Assembly: GCA_004193205.1 (NCBI GenBank) | Contig: RZUM01000007.1 | Location: 186,001-250,000 of the forward strand | Reading direction: 5' to 3' | Length of the DNA: 64,000 bases | DNA from: Gordonia sediminis | GTDB lineage: Bacteria; Actinomycetota; Actinomycetes; Mycobacteriales; Mycobacteriaceae | Shown here: piece after piece, positions 33,468 to 42,045 of the stretch | How positions within the stretch are numbered: position 1 is the first letter of the stretch | Layout of the letters: each line of letters opens with the position of its first letter | Made by a program: the position numbers and the translations under genes | Notes under the pieces: model-generated | What the model was told of the DNA's origin: nothing | The model's input: only the letters and a program-made list of their open reading frames with translations | Database searches by the model: none

Positions 33468-34385
33468 TCAGAAGTCGACGGGACGAACCGTCGTCGGACC
33501 CGATGATCCGGCCAGCAGGACGTCGCTGCCCTCGCTGTGGGCCGTGGTCGGCGGCACATCCCAGGGCAGCGGAAGCGGGGGGAGCGTTGCAGTGAAGTGC
33601 GACAGTACGTAGTCGCGCAGGTCGGCGGGGACGTCGGCGTCGACATGCTCCTCGGGTCCCCGGTAGAAGTCGGTGGCCGTGATGTGCAGGCGTCCGTCGA
33701 CGACGGACAAGTCGGCGGTGACGCTGACCTTCACCGTCGGCCCCGGATATGCCGCCGCCGACGGCGGAAGGCGGGTCGCGGTGTCGATCGGGGGCAACGC
33801 GACGGTGCCGGTGAGCAGCACACCGCTGGTCCGTCGGAGCAAGCCGTCGCCCGGACCGCCGGCGCCGGCCTTGCCGGTGGGGGCCGGCGTGTTGACGGTG
33901 AGGTCGATGATCCCCAGCATGCGGCCCAGGTTGACCGAATCCAGACGCGTGTACACGTCCAGCGACGACGCCGCCACGTCGTCGGTCGGTTCGATGTCGA
34001 ACCCGTCGTCGACGGTGAAGGGGCCGAGCGTCGCGCCCAGTTCGGCGTGACAGCGATCGGGTGGTGGGCAGGTCACCGGTACACCACGCGCGGTGATGAC
34101 GCCGCCGGTGAAGTCCCCGCCCCGGGCGTGTGTGACGAACGGGAACCCGCCGAGGGTGACCTCGGGGTCGTAGACGAGGCGGGGTGAGGCGAGCAGCGCA
34201 CGGGACAGTCCGTGTTCGGTCCGCATCGCGAGGAGGGTGTCGGTCAACAATCCGACAATGGTGATGACGATCACCGAAAGGATGCCGAAACCCAGCATGA
34301 GGCGGCCGATTCGTGGCTTTCCGGCCGCCCCGGACGTCCGCTGCCGACCCTCTCCGGGCGCCTGGTTGACAGCGAAACGCGACAT
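33468..34385 (-). CDS. DUF2993 (LmeA-like) membrane-anchored protein
   Basis: 305-aa protein with a cytoplasmic basic N terminus, one membrane helix (LMLGFGILSVIVITIVGLL) and a large periplasmic domain. It has the DUF2993 elements VTLGGFPFVTHARGGDF and DGRLHITATDFY. LmeA-type proteins take part in lipomannan/envelope maturation in mycobacteria; Rv0817c is the positional counterpart. Start ATG at 34385 gives the MSRFAV N terminus. Divergent from glnR. Confidence 0.8.
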   Translation of the reverse strand: MSRFAVNQAPGEGRQRTSGAAGKPRIGRLMLGFGILSVIVITIVGLLTDTLLAMRTEHGLSRALLASPRLVYDPEVTLGGFPFVTHARGGDFTGGVITARGVPVTCPPPDRCHAELGATLGPFTVDDGFDIEPTDDVAASSLDVYTRLDSVNLGRMLGIIDLTVNTPAPTGKAGAGGPGDGLLRRTSGVLLTGTVALPPIDTATRLPPSAAAYPGPTVKVSVTADLSVVDGRLHITATDFYRGPEEHVDADVPADLRDYVLSHFTATLPPLPLPWDVPPTTAHSEGSDVLLAGSSGPTTVRPVDF

Positions 34386-34531
34386 TGGCGCTATTCTGTC
34401 ATCTATCGCGCACACGACGGTAAGGCGTTGTAAACAATCCGTCGTAGGTGCGGTGCGCAACAGAGGTCCCCGACGACGCGGGCAATGCGCGCTTGTCAGT
34501 GGGTCGGGGGACGACGAGATCGGAGTGGTTC

Positions 34532-35323
34532 ATGGATCTCTTGCTGTTGACAGCCGATCCGAACCCGGAGTCCGTCCTGCCCTCTCTCTCCTTGCTTGCG
34601 CATACGGTCCGGGTCGCGCCGACCGAGGTTTCCTCGCTCATGGAGGCGAGCAACGCCGACGTCGCGATCGTCGACGCGCGCACCGACCTCGCCGCCGCGC
34701 GCGGTCTGTGTCGACTCCTGGGTAGTACGGGTTCTTCGGTTCCGGTGGCGGCGGTACTCACCGAGGGAGGCCTGGTCGCGGTGAACGCCGACTGGGGGCT
34801 CGACGAGTTCCTGCTGCCCGCCACGGGTCCGGCGGAGCTCGACGCGCGGTTGCGGTTGCTGGTTGTGCGGACACGCGGGATGACCACCGAGGAGGCCAGC
34901 GGCAAGGTCACCCTCGGCGAACTGGTGATCGACGAGGGCACCTACACCGCACGGTTGCGGGGCCGTCCGCTCGACCTCACCTACAAGGAGTTCGAACTCC
35001 TCAAGTACCTGGCCCAGAACGCCGGGCGGGTGTTCACCCGAGCCCAGCTGTTGCAGGAGGTCTGGGGATACGACTTCTTCGGCGGTACCCGCACCGTCGA
35101 CGTGCACGTGCGGCGCCTGCGCGCCAAGCTCGGCAACGACCACGAATCCCTGATCGGGACCGTACGTAACGTCGGATACAAGGCGGTGCGCCCGAGCCGC
35201 GGCCGGCCCAACGGCGGCGACGGCACTGTCGACGTGATGGTGGACGACGCCGAGGACTTCGAACCCGACGATCTCGAGGGTCCGTTCGACGAGGAGTTCA
35301 GTGCCAGCGCCAACGGGAACTGA
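34532..35323 (+). CDS. glnR: OmpR-family nitrogen regulator GlnR
   Basis: 263-aa response-regulator-like protein starting [20 protein letters not shown], with an atypical receiver domain and a C-terminal OmpR winged helix ([40 protein letters not shown]). GlnR of actinobacteria is an orphan regulator of nitrogen assimilation. The location before mshD and next to LmeA matches Rv0818. An acidic C-terminal tail is normal for the family. The reading frame also overlaps mshD by 23 bases. Confidence 0.9.
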   Translation: MDLLLLTADPNPESVLPSLSLLAHTVRVAPTEVSSLMEASNADVAIVDARTDLAAARGLCRLLGSTGSSVPVAAVLTEGGLVAVNADWGLDEFLLPATGPAELDARLRLLVVRTRGMTTEEASGKVTLGELVIDEGTYTARLRGRPLDLTYKEFELLKYLAQNAGRVFTRAQLLQEVWGYDFFGGTRTVDVHVRRLRAKLGNDHESLIGTVRNVGYKAVRPSRGRPNGGDGTVDVMVDDAEDFEPDDLEGPFDEEFSASANGN

Positions 35324-36224
35324 CGCGCACGCACGGCCGACGGTCGCCGACCGGCTGCCCGCCGAGATCGCCACCGTCGCACACGGATTGGTGGCCGCGG
35401 CCACCGCGATCGACGGGGTCGCACCCCTGTCCGAACAGGCCGTGTCGGTGATCGATTCCGCCCCGGATCCCACTGTGCGACATGTCTTCTCCGACGCCGG
35501 CTACGGCAACGTGATCGTCGGCAGGCCGGGTGAGCCGGCGATGATCGAGATCGTCGTCGACCCGACGAAGCGTCGCCGCGGTTTCGGTCGTGAACTGCTG
35601 ACCGCCGCATTCGACGTCGCGCGCGGCTTGCGCGCCGAACCGGGTCCGCGGGCGTGGGCGCATGGGGACCTGCCCGGCGCGGTGGCACTCGCCGCCTCGA
35701 TCGGCGTGATCCGTCGCCGTGAGCTGCTGCAGCTGCGGCGTCCGGTCGGGTCCGACGCGCCCGAGTTGCCCGTGCTCGACGTACCCGACGACGTCATCCT
35801 GCGAACCTACGCCGGGCCCACCGACAATGCGGAGATCCTGCGCGTCAACAACGCGGCGTTCGACTGGCATCCCGAGCAGGGCGGCTGGAGCGACGCGCAG
35901 ATCGTCGAACGGGTGGGCAGTCCCTGGTTCGATCCGGCCGGATTGTTCCTCGCCTTCGACGCCGCCGCACCCGGCGACTTGCTGGGATTTCACTGGACGA
36001 AAATGCAATCCGCGTCACTCGGCGAGGTCTACATCGTCGGCATCGACCCCAGCGCGCAGGGCCGCGGCCTGGGACGGTTGCTGACCCTCGCCGGTCTGAA
36101 GTACCTGGCCGGGCGGGGTGTCGACGAGATCGAGCTGTATGTGGAGGGTGACAATACCGCCGCGTTGAGCACCTACTCACGGCTCGGTTTCACGCGCTAC
36201 GCCATCGACGTCGCCTACGGCTGA
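35301..36224 (+). CDS. mshD: Mycothiol synthase
   Basis: 307-aa MshD, acetyl-CoA:Cys-GlcN-Ins acetyltransferase, the last step of mycothiol synthesis. Two GNAT domains are seen: acetyl-CoA motif [10 protein letters not shown] in the N-terminal half, and [19 protein letters not shown] in the active C-terminal half, followed by [21 protein letters not shown] start inside the glnR 3' end (23-bp overlap) with GAGGAG upstream. Corresponds to Rv0819. Confidence 0.95.
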   Translation: MPAPTGTDAHARPTVADRLPAEIATVAHGLVAAATAIDGVAPLSEQAVSVIDSAPDPTVRHVFSDAGYGNVIVGRPGEPAMIEIVVDPTKRRRGFGRELLTAAFDVARGLRAEPGPRAWAHGDLPGAVALAASIGVIRRRELLQLRRPVGSDAPELPVLDVPDDVILRTYAGPTDNAEILRVNNAAFDWHPEQGGWSDAQIVERVGSPWFDPAGLFLAFDAAAPGDLLGFHWTKMQSASLGEVYIVGIDPSAQGRGLGRLLTLAGLKYLAGRGVDEIELYVEGDNTAALSTYSRLGFTRYAIDVAYG

Positions 36225-36341
36225 TCGCCACTTGGACGCTCGTTCCAATTGTCCGGCAGTTCGCCTGCGCGTAGAGATTAGGGCGTGCGACTGACCGGGG
36301 GGCTGTCATCACGTTCTTGGACGTGCGACCAGGATGTCCTA

Positions 36342-36363
36342 ATTCATCTTCTGTTCACCTTAG
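36342..36363 (+). promoter_or_regulatory. PHO box upstream of pstS
   Basis: Two 11-base direct repeats, ATTCATCTTCT and GTTCACCTTAG, match the GTTCACC-type 11-bp repeats bound by actinobacterial PhoP/RegX3. It lies 27 bases upstream of the -10 candidate TAGGGT (36391-36396), suited to activation. Supports phosphate-starvation control of pstSCAB. Confidence 0.65.
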
Positions 36364-36390
36364 CGGTGGAGGCCGTCCACCAGCGCTCCC

Positions 36391-36396
36391 TAGGGT
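36391..36396 (+). promoter_or_regulatory. -10 element of the pstS promoter
   Basis: TAGGGT (TANNNT type), 61 bases before the pstS GTG. No consensus -35; the PHO box occupies the region from about -60 to -39, as expected for an activated promoter. Confidence 0.45.
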
Positions 36397-36457
36397 CAAG
36401 ACGACCCGGCGACGTCGCGGGGGCGACGCGCCATGAATTGAGTATGGAGGTAACCAG

Positions 36458-37576
36458 GTGAAGCTGAGTCGATCGGGACTCGCCGTGGGGTCGGCGATGG
36501 CCGCATCCGTGATGGTGCTGGGTGCGTGCAGCAGCAATGCGGACAACAACTCCGAGAGCGCTGCCGCGTCTGCGGTCTCCGGCATCCAATGTGAGGGCAA
36601 GCAGGACCTCAAGGCCAGCGGCTCCACCGCACAGGCCAACGCGATGACGATCTTCTCGACGTCCCTCGCCAAGACCTGCCCCGGATTCGAGTTGGCCTAC
36701 GGCGGAGGCGGTTCCGGACAGGGTGTCTCCGACTTCAACCAGGGCCTGACGGACTTCGGCGGCTCCGATTCGCCCATCCAGGACGAAGATGCCGCCGCCG
36801 CCGCCAAGCGCTGCAGTTCCGAGGCGTGGAACCTGCCGCTGGTCTTCGGCCCGATCGCGGTGGCCTACAACGTCGACGGCGTCGACAACCTGGCGCTGTC
36901 CGGCCCGACGCTCGCCAAGATCTTCAGCGGCGAGATCACCAAGTGGAACGATCCGGCCATCGCCGCCGAGAACGCGGGCGTGAATTTGCCGGATGAGCAG
37001 ATCAGCGTGCTCTACCGCGCGGATCAGTCGGGCACCACCGACAACTTCCAGAAGTACCTGACCGCCGCGGGCGGCTACACCAAGGGCACCGGCAAGACCT
37101 TCAACGGCGGTGTCGGCGAGGGCAAGCAGGGCAACCCTGGCGTCGGTTCCGCGGTCGCTCCCACTCCCGGATCGATCGCGTATGTCGAGTGGGCCTTCGC
37201 GCAGTCCAACAACCTGTCGATGGCCAAGATCATCACCGACCAGGACCCCGAGGGTGTGGCGCTGACCGCCGAGAGCGGCGGCAAGACCATCGAGTCGGCC
37301 ACCCTGAAGAACGGTCCGGACAACCACAACATGGTGATCGACACCTCGTCGTTCTACAAGCCCACGCAGGCGGGCGCGTACCCGATTGTTCTGGCAACCT
37401 ATGAAATCGTGTGCTCGAAGTATTCGGATACCCCCACCGCTCAGGGTGTGAAGACCTTCCTGAATGTTGCGTCGGCGCCGCAGAACCAGGGCGCCGACCT
37501 GCAGGCCGCGGGCTACATCCCGCTCCCGCAGGACTTCCAGACCAAGTTGCAGTCCTCGATCGACGCGATCCAGTAA
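36458..37576 (+). CDS. pstS: Phosphate-binding lipoprotein PstS
   Basis: 372-aa periplasmic phosphate-binding protein. Signal peptide with lipobox LGAC (lipidated Cys24). Phosphate-binding residues lie in LKASGSTAQANAM, GGSDSPI and YRADQSGTTDNF. GTG start 8 bases after GGAGG. First gene of pstSCAB, behind the PHO-box promoter. Confidence 0.96.
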   Translation: MKLSRSGLAVGSAMAASVMVLGACSSNADNNSESAAASAVSGIQCEGKQDLKASGSTAQANAMTIFSTSLAKTCPGFELAYGGGGSGQGVSDFNQGLTDFGGSDSPIQDEDAAAAAKRCSSEAWNLPLVFGPIAVAYNVDGVDNLALSGPTLAKIFSGEITKWNDPAIAAENAGVNLPDEQISVLYRADQSGTTDNFQKYLTAAGGYTKGTGKTFNGGVGEGKQGNPGVGSAVAPTPGSIAYVEWAFAQSNNLSMAKIITDQDPEGVALTAESGGKTIESATLKNGPDNHNMVIDTSSFYKPTQAGAYPIVLATYEIVCSKYSDTPTAQGVKTFLNVASAPQNQGADLQAAGYIPLPQDFQTKLQSSIDAIQ

Positions 37577-37618
37577 CTGCTGCTCGGACACAACCAAGAG
37601 ATAGAGCAACCGAAGAAG

Positions 37619-38710
37619 ATGTCTGTGGATGACACGACAGGTGTCGGACCGGGTCCGGCGAGCAGCGGCTCGCCGGACTCGGCGCCACCGCCTCAGCCCG
37701 AACACGATCCGAACCTCACACCCGACGAACGCGAGCTCGAGGAACAGATCCACCCGGGTCTGCGCAGTCATCGCGGACAAGCCGGCGACCAGATCTTCTC
37801 CTACCTGGCGAGGGGAACCGGTGTCCTGGTCATCGTCCTGATCGCGGCGATCGGCATATCGCTGCTGATCGATGCCATACCGGCCATCATCGACGACAAC
37901 GCCAACTTCCTCTTCTCCTCCGAATGGAATGTCAGCGGTCAGGACTTCGCGAACGGTACGGCCGCCTTCGGTGTGTGGGAGTTGTTCCGCGCGACCGTTT
38001 TGACGTCCTTCTTCGCGCTGGTTCTCGCGACGCCGGTGGCCATCGGTATCGCGGTGTTCCTGGTCGAATACGCGCCGGCGAGAATCTCGCGACCGCTCGG
38101 CGCGGTGATCGACCTACTGGCCGCGGTGCCCTCGATCATCTTCGGTCTGTGGGGTATCTACGTCCTCGCCCCGGTGATCGCGCCGTTCGCCGAGTGGTTG
38201 AACTCGACCTTCGGGTGGTTCTTCCTGTTCGCGTCGGGGAAGACGTCGATCGCCGGAGGCGGAACCATCTTCACCGCGGGCATCGTGCTCGCGATCATGA
38301 TGCTGCCGATCATCACCTCCATCACCCGCGAGGTCCTGCGCCAGACGCCGACCGGCCACAAGGAGGCCGCCCAGGCGCTCGGAGCGACCAAGTGGGAGGT
38401 CATCCGGATGACCGCCTTCCCCTACAGTCGGTCGGGCATGATCGCCGCCTCGATGTTGGCACTCGGGCGCGCGCTCGGCGAGACCATCGCACTGATGATC
38501 ATCCTGAGTGCGGCGGTCGGGCGACTGAAGTGGTCGCTGTTCGAGGGTGGCGACACCTTCGCCTCCAAGATCGCCCGTGACGTCGGCGAGTTCGTCGGCA
38601 GTGAGGCGTCTGCCGGTGCCTACATCGCCGCCGGCCTGGTCCTCTTCGTACTCACATTCGTGGTCAACGCCATCGCACGCGTTGTTGCCGGTGGAAAGGT
38701 GAACGGATGA
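37619..38710 (+). CDS. pstC: Phosphate ABC transporter permease PstC
   Basis: 363-aa permease. A hydrophilic N-terminal region of about 60 residues (Pro/Glu-rich) precedes the six membrane helices. The EAA-type loop is [25 protein letters not shown]. Its stop overlaps the pstA start as ATGA. Forms the channel with PstA. Confidence 0.95.
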   Translation: MSVDDTTGVGPGPASSGSPDSAPPPQPEHDPNLTPDERELEEQIHPGLRSHRGQAGDQIFSYLARGTGVLVIVLIAAIGISLLIDAIPAIIDDNANFLFSSEWNVSGQDFANGTAAFGVWELFRATVLTSFFALVLATPVAIGIAVFLVEYAPARISRPLGAVIDLLAAVPSIIFGLWGIYVLAPVIAPFAEWLNSTFGWFFLFASGKTSIAGGGTIFTAGIVLAIMMLPIITSITREVLRQTPTGHKEAAQALGATKWEVIRMTAFPYSRSGMIAASMLALGRALGETIALMIILSAAVGRLKWSLFEGGDTFASKIARDVGEFVGSEASAGAYIAAGLVLFVLTFVVNAIARVVAGGKVNG

Positions 38711-39633
38711 CAGCGACATTGGACGCGAACCCCGGTGGGCCGGTCAAGGCGTCGCCGTCGGCCTTCCGCGAGGTCTCGACGAGCCGCAAGCTCCGCAATA
38801 ACATGGCCGGCGGGATTTTCGCCGCCTGCTTCGTGCTCGGCGTCATTCCGCTGGTGTGGCTGCTGTACACGGTGATCTCGAAGGGCGCTCCGGCGCTCAC
38901 CGATCCACACTGGTGGTTCGGTGACGCCTACGGGGTGGACACGACCACGCAGTACGGCGCCGGCATCTCGCAGGCGATCATAGGCTCGCTCATCCAGGCG
39001 CTCATCGCGACCGTCATCTCGGTGCCGATCGCGGTGATGACCGGCATCATGCTGGTCGAGTACCCGACCTCCAGACTGGTCAAGCCGGTCAGCTTCATGG
39101 TCGACATCCTCGCCGGTGTGCCGTCGATCGTCGCCACGTTGTTCATCTTCACCGTCTTCGTCATCGGACTGTCCATGGGACAGAGCGCTTTCATGGTCAG
39201 CCTGGCGTTGATCCTGCTGATGGTGCCGATCGTGGTGCGCTCCACCGAGGAGATGCTCAAGCTCGTCCCGGATGAGTTGCGTGAGGCGTCCTACGCCCTC
39301 GGCATCCCCAAGTGGAAGACCATCATGCGGGTCGTGCTCCCGACGGCAATGTCCGGCATGCTGTCGGGCATTTTCCTCGCGATCGCCCGCATCATGGGCG
39401 AGACGGCCCCGGTGCTGATCCTGGCCGGGCCGGCCAGCTCGCAGGTGCAGACCAACCCATTCGAGGGCGGCATGACCTCACTGCCGCTGTTCATCAAGGA
39501 CATGTGGTCGGCGGCGCAGCCGGCATCGGACTTCTACTACTGGGGAGCGGCTCTCACGCTGATCATCATCATCGCGATCCTGAACATCATCGCGGCGATG
39601 CTCGCCAAGTACCTCGCCCCCAAGACCAAGTAG
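38707..39633 (+). CDS. pstA: Phosphate ABC transporter permease PstA
   Basis: 308-aa permease overlapping pstC by 4 bases. Six helices with the cytoplasmic loop [22 protein letters not shown] followed by IPKWKTI. Usual PstA length. 37 bases before pstB. Confidence 0.95.
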   Translation: MTATLDANPGGPVKASPSAFREVSTSRKLRNNMAGGIFAACFVLGVIPLVWLLYTVISKGAPALTDPHWWFGDAYGVDTTTQYGAGISQAIIGSLIQALIATVISVPIAVMTGIMLVEYPTSRLVKPVSFMVDILAGVPSIVATLFIFTVFVIGLSMGQSAFMVSLALILLMVPIVVRSTEEMLKLVPDELREASYALGIPKWKTIMRVVLPTAMSGMLSGIFLAIARIMGETAPVLILAGPASSQVQTNPFEGGMTSLPLFIKDMWSAAQPASDFYYWGAALTLIIIIAILNIIAAMLAKYLAPKTK

Positions 39634-39670
39634 CGGCTCGCCGCCCACGTAACACGAGTAAGGCATCGAC

Positions 39671-40447
39671 ATGGCCAAGCGCCTCGACATCAAAGACCTG
39701 AATGTCTATTACGGCAAGTTCCACGCCGTCAAGGACGTCACCCTTTCGGTTCCGCCGCACAGCATCACCGCGTTCATCGGGCCGTCCGGCTGTGGCAAGT
39801 CGACCGTGCTGCGGACCCTGAACCGTATGCACGAGGAGATCCCGGGCGCGTATGCGGTCGGCAGCGTGCTGCTCGACGGTGAGGACATCTACGCCAAGGG
39901 CATCAACCCGACCGCGGTGCGGACCACCATCGGCATGGTGTTCCAGCGCCCGAACCCGTTCCCCACCATGTCGATCCGTGACAATGTGGTGGCCGGACTC
40001 AAGCTCCAGGGCGTGCGCAACAAGTCGCAGCTCGCCGAGGTGTGCGAGCGCAGCCTGCGTGGTGCGAACCTCTGGGAGGAGGTCAAGGACCGCCTCGACA
40101 AGCCGGGCGGCGGCCTCTCCGGTGGTCAGCAGCAGCGTCTGTGCATCGCGCGGGCGATCGCGGTATCGCCGGACGTCCTGCTGATGGACGAGCCCTGCTC
40201 GGCCCTCGACCCGATCTCGACGCTGGCGATCGAGGACCTGATGCAGGAGCTGAAGAAGGAGTACACGATCGTCATCGTGACCCACAACATGCAGCAGGCC
40301 GCCCGCGTCAGCGATCAGACCGCGTTCTTCAACCTCGAGGCCGTCGGACAGCCGGGGCAGCTGGTGGAGATCGCCGACACCGAGACGATGTTCTCGAACC
40401 CGACCAAGAAGGAGACCGAGGACTACATCTCGGGCCGCTTCGGCTGA
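39671..40447 (+). CDS. pstB: Phosphate ABC transporter ATPase PstB
   Basis: 258-aa ATPase. Walker [11 protein letters not shown]-loop VFQRPNPFP, signature LSGGQQQRL, Walker [14 protein letters not shown], and the PstB-typical end [14 protein letters not shown]. The last gene of pstSCAB, followed by a strong terminator. Mycobacterial counterpart is Rv0820 (PhoT). Confidence 0.97.
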   Translation: MAKRLDIKDLNVYYGKFHAVKDVTLSVPPHSITAFIGPSGCGKSTVLRTLNRMHEEIPGAYAVGSVLLDGEDIYAKGINPTAVRTTIGMVFQRPNPFPTMSIRDNVVAGLKLQGVRNKSQLAEVCERSLRGANLWEEVKDRLDKPGGGLSGGQQQRLCIARAIAVSPDVLLMDEPCSALDPISTLAIEDLMQELKKEYTIVIVTHNMQQAARVSDQTAFFNLEAVGQPGQLVEIADTETMFSNPTKKETEDYISGRFG

Positions 40448-40467
40448 GTTCGGACCTCATCTTCCAT

Positions 40468-40506
40468 GCAACGGTGCCGGGCACGTCATGTGCCCGGCAC
40501 CGTTGC
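40468..40506. terminator. Bidirectional terminator after pstB
   Basis: 17-bp perfect stem GCAACGGTGCCGGGCAC with its complement, 5-base loop GTCAT, then GTTTAT. Between pstB and the convergent small membrane gene. Confidence 0.85.
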
Positions 40507-40522
40507 GTTTATGGGGAGCTGC

Positions 40523-40663
40523 TCACATGCTCAGGACCAGGACGATCAGCAATCCGATCAATGACAGGGTGATCCCGAGATAGAACCGGATCTGCCGTCG
40601 GTGGGCTGCGGCGGCTTTGTCGTCGAAGGCGGGGTGTGGTACCGCAGAGGGGTGCTGAGCCAT
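40523..40663 (-). CDS. 46-aa small membrane protein
   Basis: Starts MAQHPSAVPHPAFDDKAAAA, then a basic stretch (HRRQIRFY) and a single membrane helix (LGITLSLIGLLIVLVLSM) at the C terminus. No Shine-Dalgarno; TATGGT lies 6 bases upstream, so it is likely leaderless. Not a family I can name. It sits between pstB and the dispersed repeat region, convergent with pstB. Confidence 0.65.
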   Translation of the reverse strand: MAQHPSAVPHPAFDDKAAAAHRRQIRFYLGITLSLIGLLIVLVLSM

Positions 40664-40669
40664 TCGCAC

Positions 40670-40675
40670 ACCATA
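40670..40675 (-). promoter_or_regulatory. -10 element for the 46-aa membrane protein
   Basis: TATGGT on the minus strand, 6 bases before the ATG; TANNNT type, implying a leaderless mRNA. Confidence 0.45.
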
Positions 40676-40802
40676 ACCCGAGGTCAGACGCGTTGAGAAA
40701 CTGCGACCGGGGTGTCGTGAGGATGATTTCAGACCCGGCGGCGGGTGGTCTGGATCACGCGGTGTTGCACACGGTTTCCCACTGATCGGGTCGGATGGTG
40801 TT

Positions 40803-41260
40803 CCGCTGATCGAACCGATTCTCCGCTGATCGAATAGCCGGCGTGCGAGCCTCCCGCTGATCAAATAGCCGCGAACGGAGTGAGTGGCGTATCGAGATCA
40901 TTTGAGTGGCCTCGATACGCGTCGGGCTCGCAGGCTCGCACGTCGCTACTCGACCAGCGGGGGGTCGCGTGTGGTCTCGATACGCGTCGGGCTCGCGGGC
41001 TCGCACGTCGCTACTCGACCAGCGGGGGGTGTCGCAGGCCAGACAGAGTCGGACGATCTTCCGCTGATCGAGTAGCCGCGAACGGAGTGAGTGGCGTATC
41101 GAGATCACCCCGCGTGGTCGCCTCGATACGCGTCGGGCTCGCAGGCTCGCACGTCGCTACTCGACCAGCGGGGGGTTGCGTGTGGTCTCGATACGCGTCG
41201 GGCTCGCGGGCTCGCACGTCGCTACTCGACCAGCGGGCGATCAGCGGGCGATCAGCGGGA
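40803..41260. repeat. Dispersed actinobacterial repeat cluster, duplicated about 210-bp unit
   Basis: Four 50-base copies in one orientation (40911-40960, 40976-41025, 41122-41171, 41187-41236) begin CTCGATACGCGTCGGGCTCG and end GCTACTCGACCAGCGG. Two copies of a related element in the other orientation (40854-40900, 41061-41107) begin CCGCTGATC and end GCGTATCGAGATCA. The set one inverted plus two direct copies recurs with a period of 207-211 bp, so it was tandemly duplicated. Partial CCGCTGATCGA units flank it on the left and CGATCAGCGGG units on the right. It fills the 600-bp gap between the 46-aa gene and phoU; no gene is supported here. Confidence 0.9.
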
Positions 41261-41271
41261 GAGGGGGTGAG

Positions 41272-41934
41272 TCAGGACACCTCGAGGAACTGCTCCGGCG
41301 TCTGTCCGGTGGCCTGGAACAGGACCCGGCGGCCGATCAGGACGGCGTGGTCGGCGAATCGCTCGTAGTAGCGACCCAGCAGGGTGACGTCGACCGCAGC
41401 GGCCACGCCGTGGCTCCAGTCGCGGTCCATCAGGACCGTGAACAGGTGCCGGTGCAGGTCGTCCATCGCGTCGTCGTCCTCCTGCAGGCGGACGGCCTCG
41501 TCGGGATTCTGGGACCGGATGACGTCGCGGGCGTTCTCGCTCATCTGCACCGCCAAGCGGCCCATCTCGGCGAAGTAGCCGTTGACCTCCTCCGGCAGCG
41601 CCTTGGCCGGATGGCGGCGGCGTGCGACCTTCGCGACATGCAGGGACAGAGCCCCCATGCGATCGATGTCGGCGACGATCTGCATCGCACTGACGATGCC
41701 GCGCAGGTCGCCGGCCACCGGTGCCTGCAGGGCGAGCAGCGCGAAGGCCTGCTCTTCGGCGCGTGCCGACAACTCGGTCATCTGATCGCTTCCGGAGATG
41801 ACCTCCTCGGCGATGGCGAGGTCGGCCTGAAGCAATGCCTGGGTGGCGCGGGATATGGCCGTGCCGGCGAGTTCGCACATCTCACCAAGGATCTGATTGA
41901 GCGCGTCGAGCTGCTCATGGTAGGCGGTACGCAT
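41272..41934 (-). CDS. phoU: Phosphate signalling protein PhoU
   Basis: 220-aa PhoU with two three-helix repeats. The first contains [20 protein letters not shown], and both have the metal-binding E/D clusters ([20 protein letters not shown] and [19 protein letters not shown]). It represses phosphate-starvation signalling through Pst/SenX3. The ATG at 41934 gives [10 protein letters not shown], the normal N terminus; TAGGCT 7 bases upstream suggests a leaderless mRNA. Counterpart of Rv0821c (PhoY2). Confidence 0.95.
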   Translation of the reverse strand: MRTAYHEQLDALNQILGEMCELAGTAISRATQALLQADLAIAEEVISGSDQMTELSARAEEQAFALLALQAPVAGDLRGIVSAMQIVADIDRMGALSLHVAKVARRRHPAKALPEEVNGYFAEMGRLAVQMSENARDVIRSQNPDEAVRLQEDDDAMDDLHRHLFTVLMDRDWSHGVAAAVDVTLLGRYYERFADHAVLIGRRVLFQATGQTPEQFLEVS

Positions 41935-41941
41935 ACCGAGA

Positions 41942-41947
41942 AGCCTA
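41942..41947 (-). promoter_or_regulatory. -10 element of phoU
   Basis: TAGGCT on the minus strand, 7 bases before the phoU ATG; 28 bases downstream of the PHO box at 41976-41997. Confidence 0.5.
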
Positions 41948-41975
41948 CTTGGTGCCCCTTCCAAACCCGGATCTG

Positions 41976-41997
41976 AGAGGGTGAACACCCTATGAAC
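41976..41997 (-). promoter_or_regulatory. PHO box upstream of phoU
   Basis: On the minus strand two contiguous 11-base repeats, GTTCATAGGGT and GTTCACCCTCT, lie 28 bases before the -10. Unit order (TTCAT then TTCACC) and spacing mirror the pstS box, supporting PhoP/RegX3 binding. Confidence 0.65.
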
Positions 41998-42045
41998 GGA
42001 TGGTTCTCCGGCGGCTTTCTTCCGTGGTCAGGAGCACGTTGCCGG

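Noticed and set aside
35298-36008. Minus-strand frame over mshD
   Set aside because: Antisense shadow; GNAT motifs are on the plus strand.
40803-41260. CRISPR-like direct repeats
   Set aside because: Copies are 50 bp, occur in both orientations, have short unequal spacers (15 bp and duplicated blocks) and no cas genes are near.
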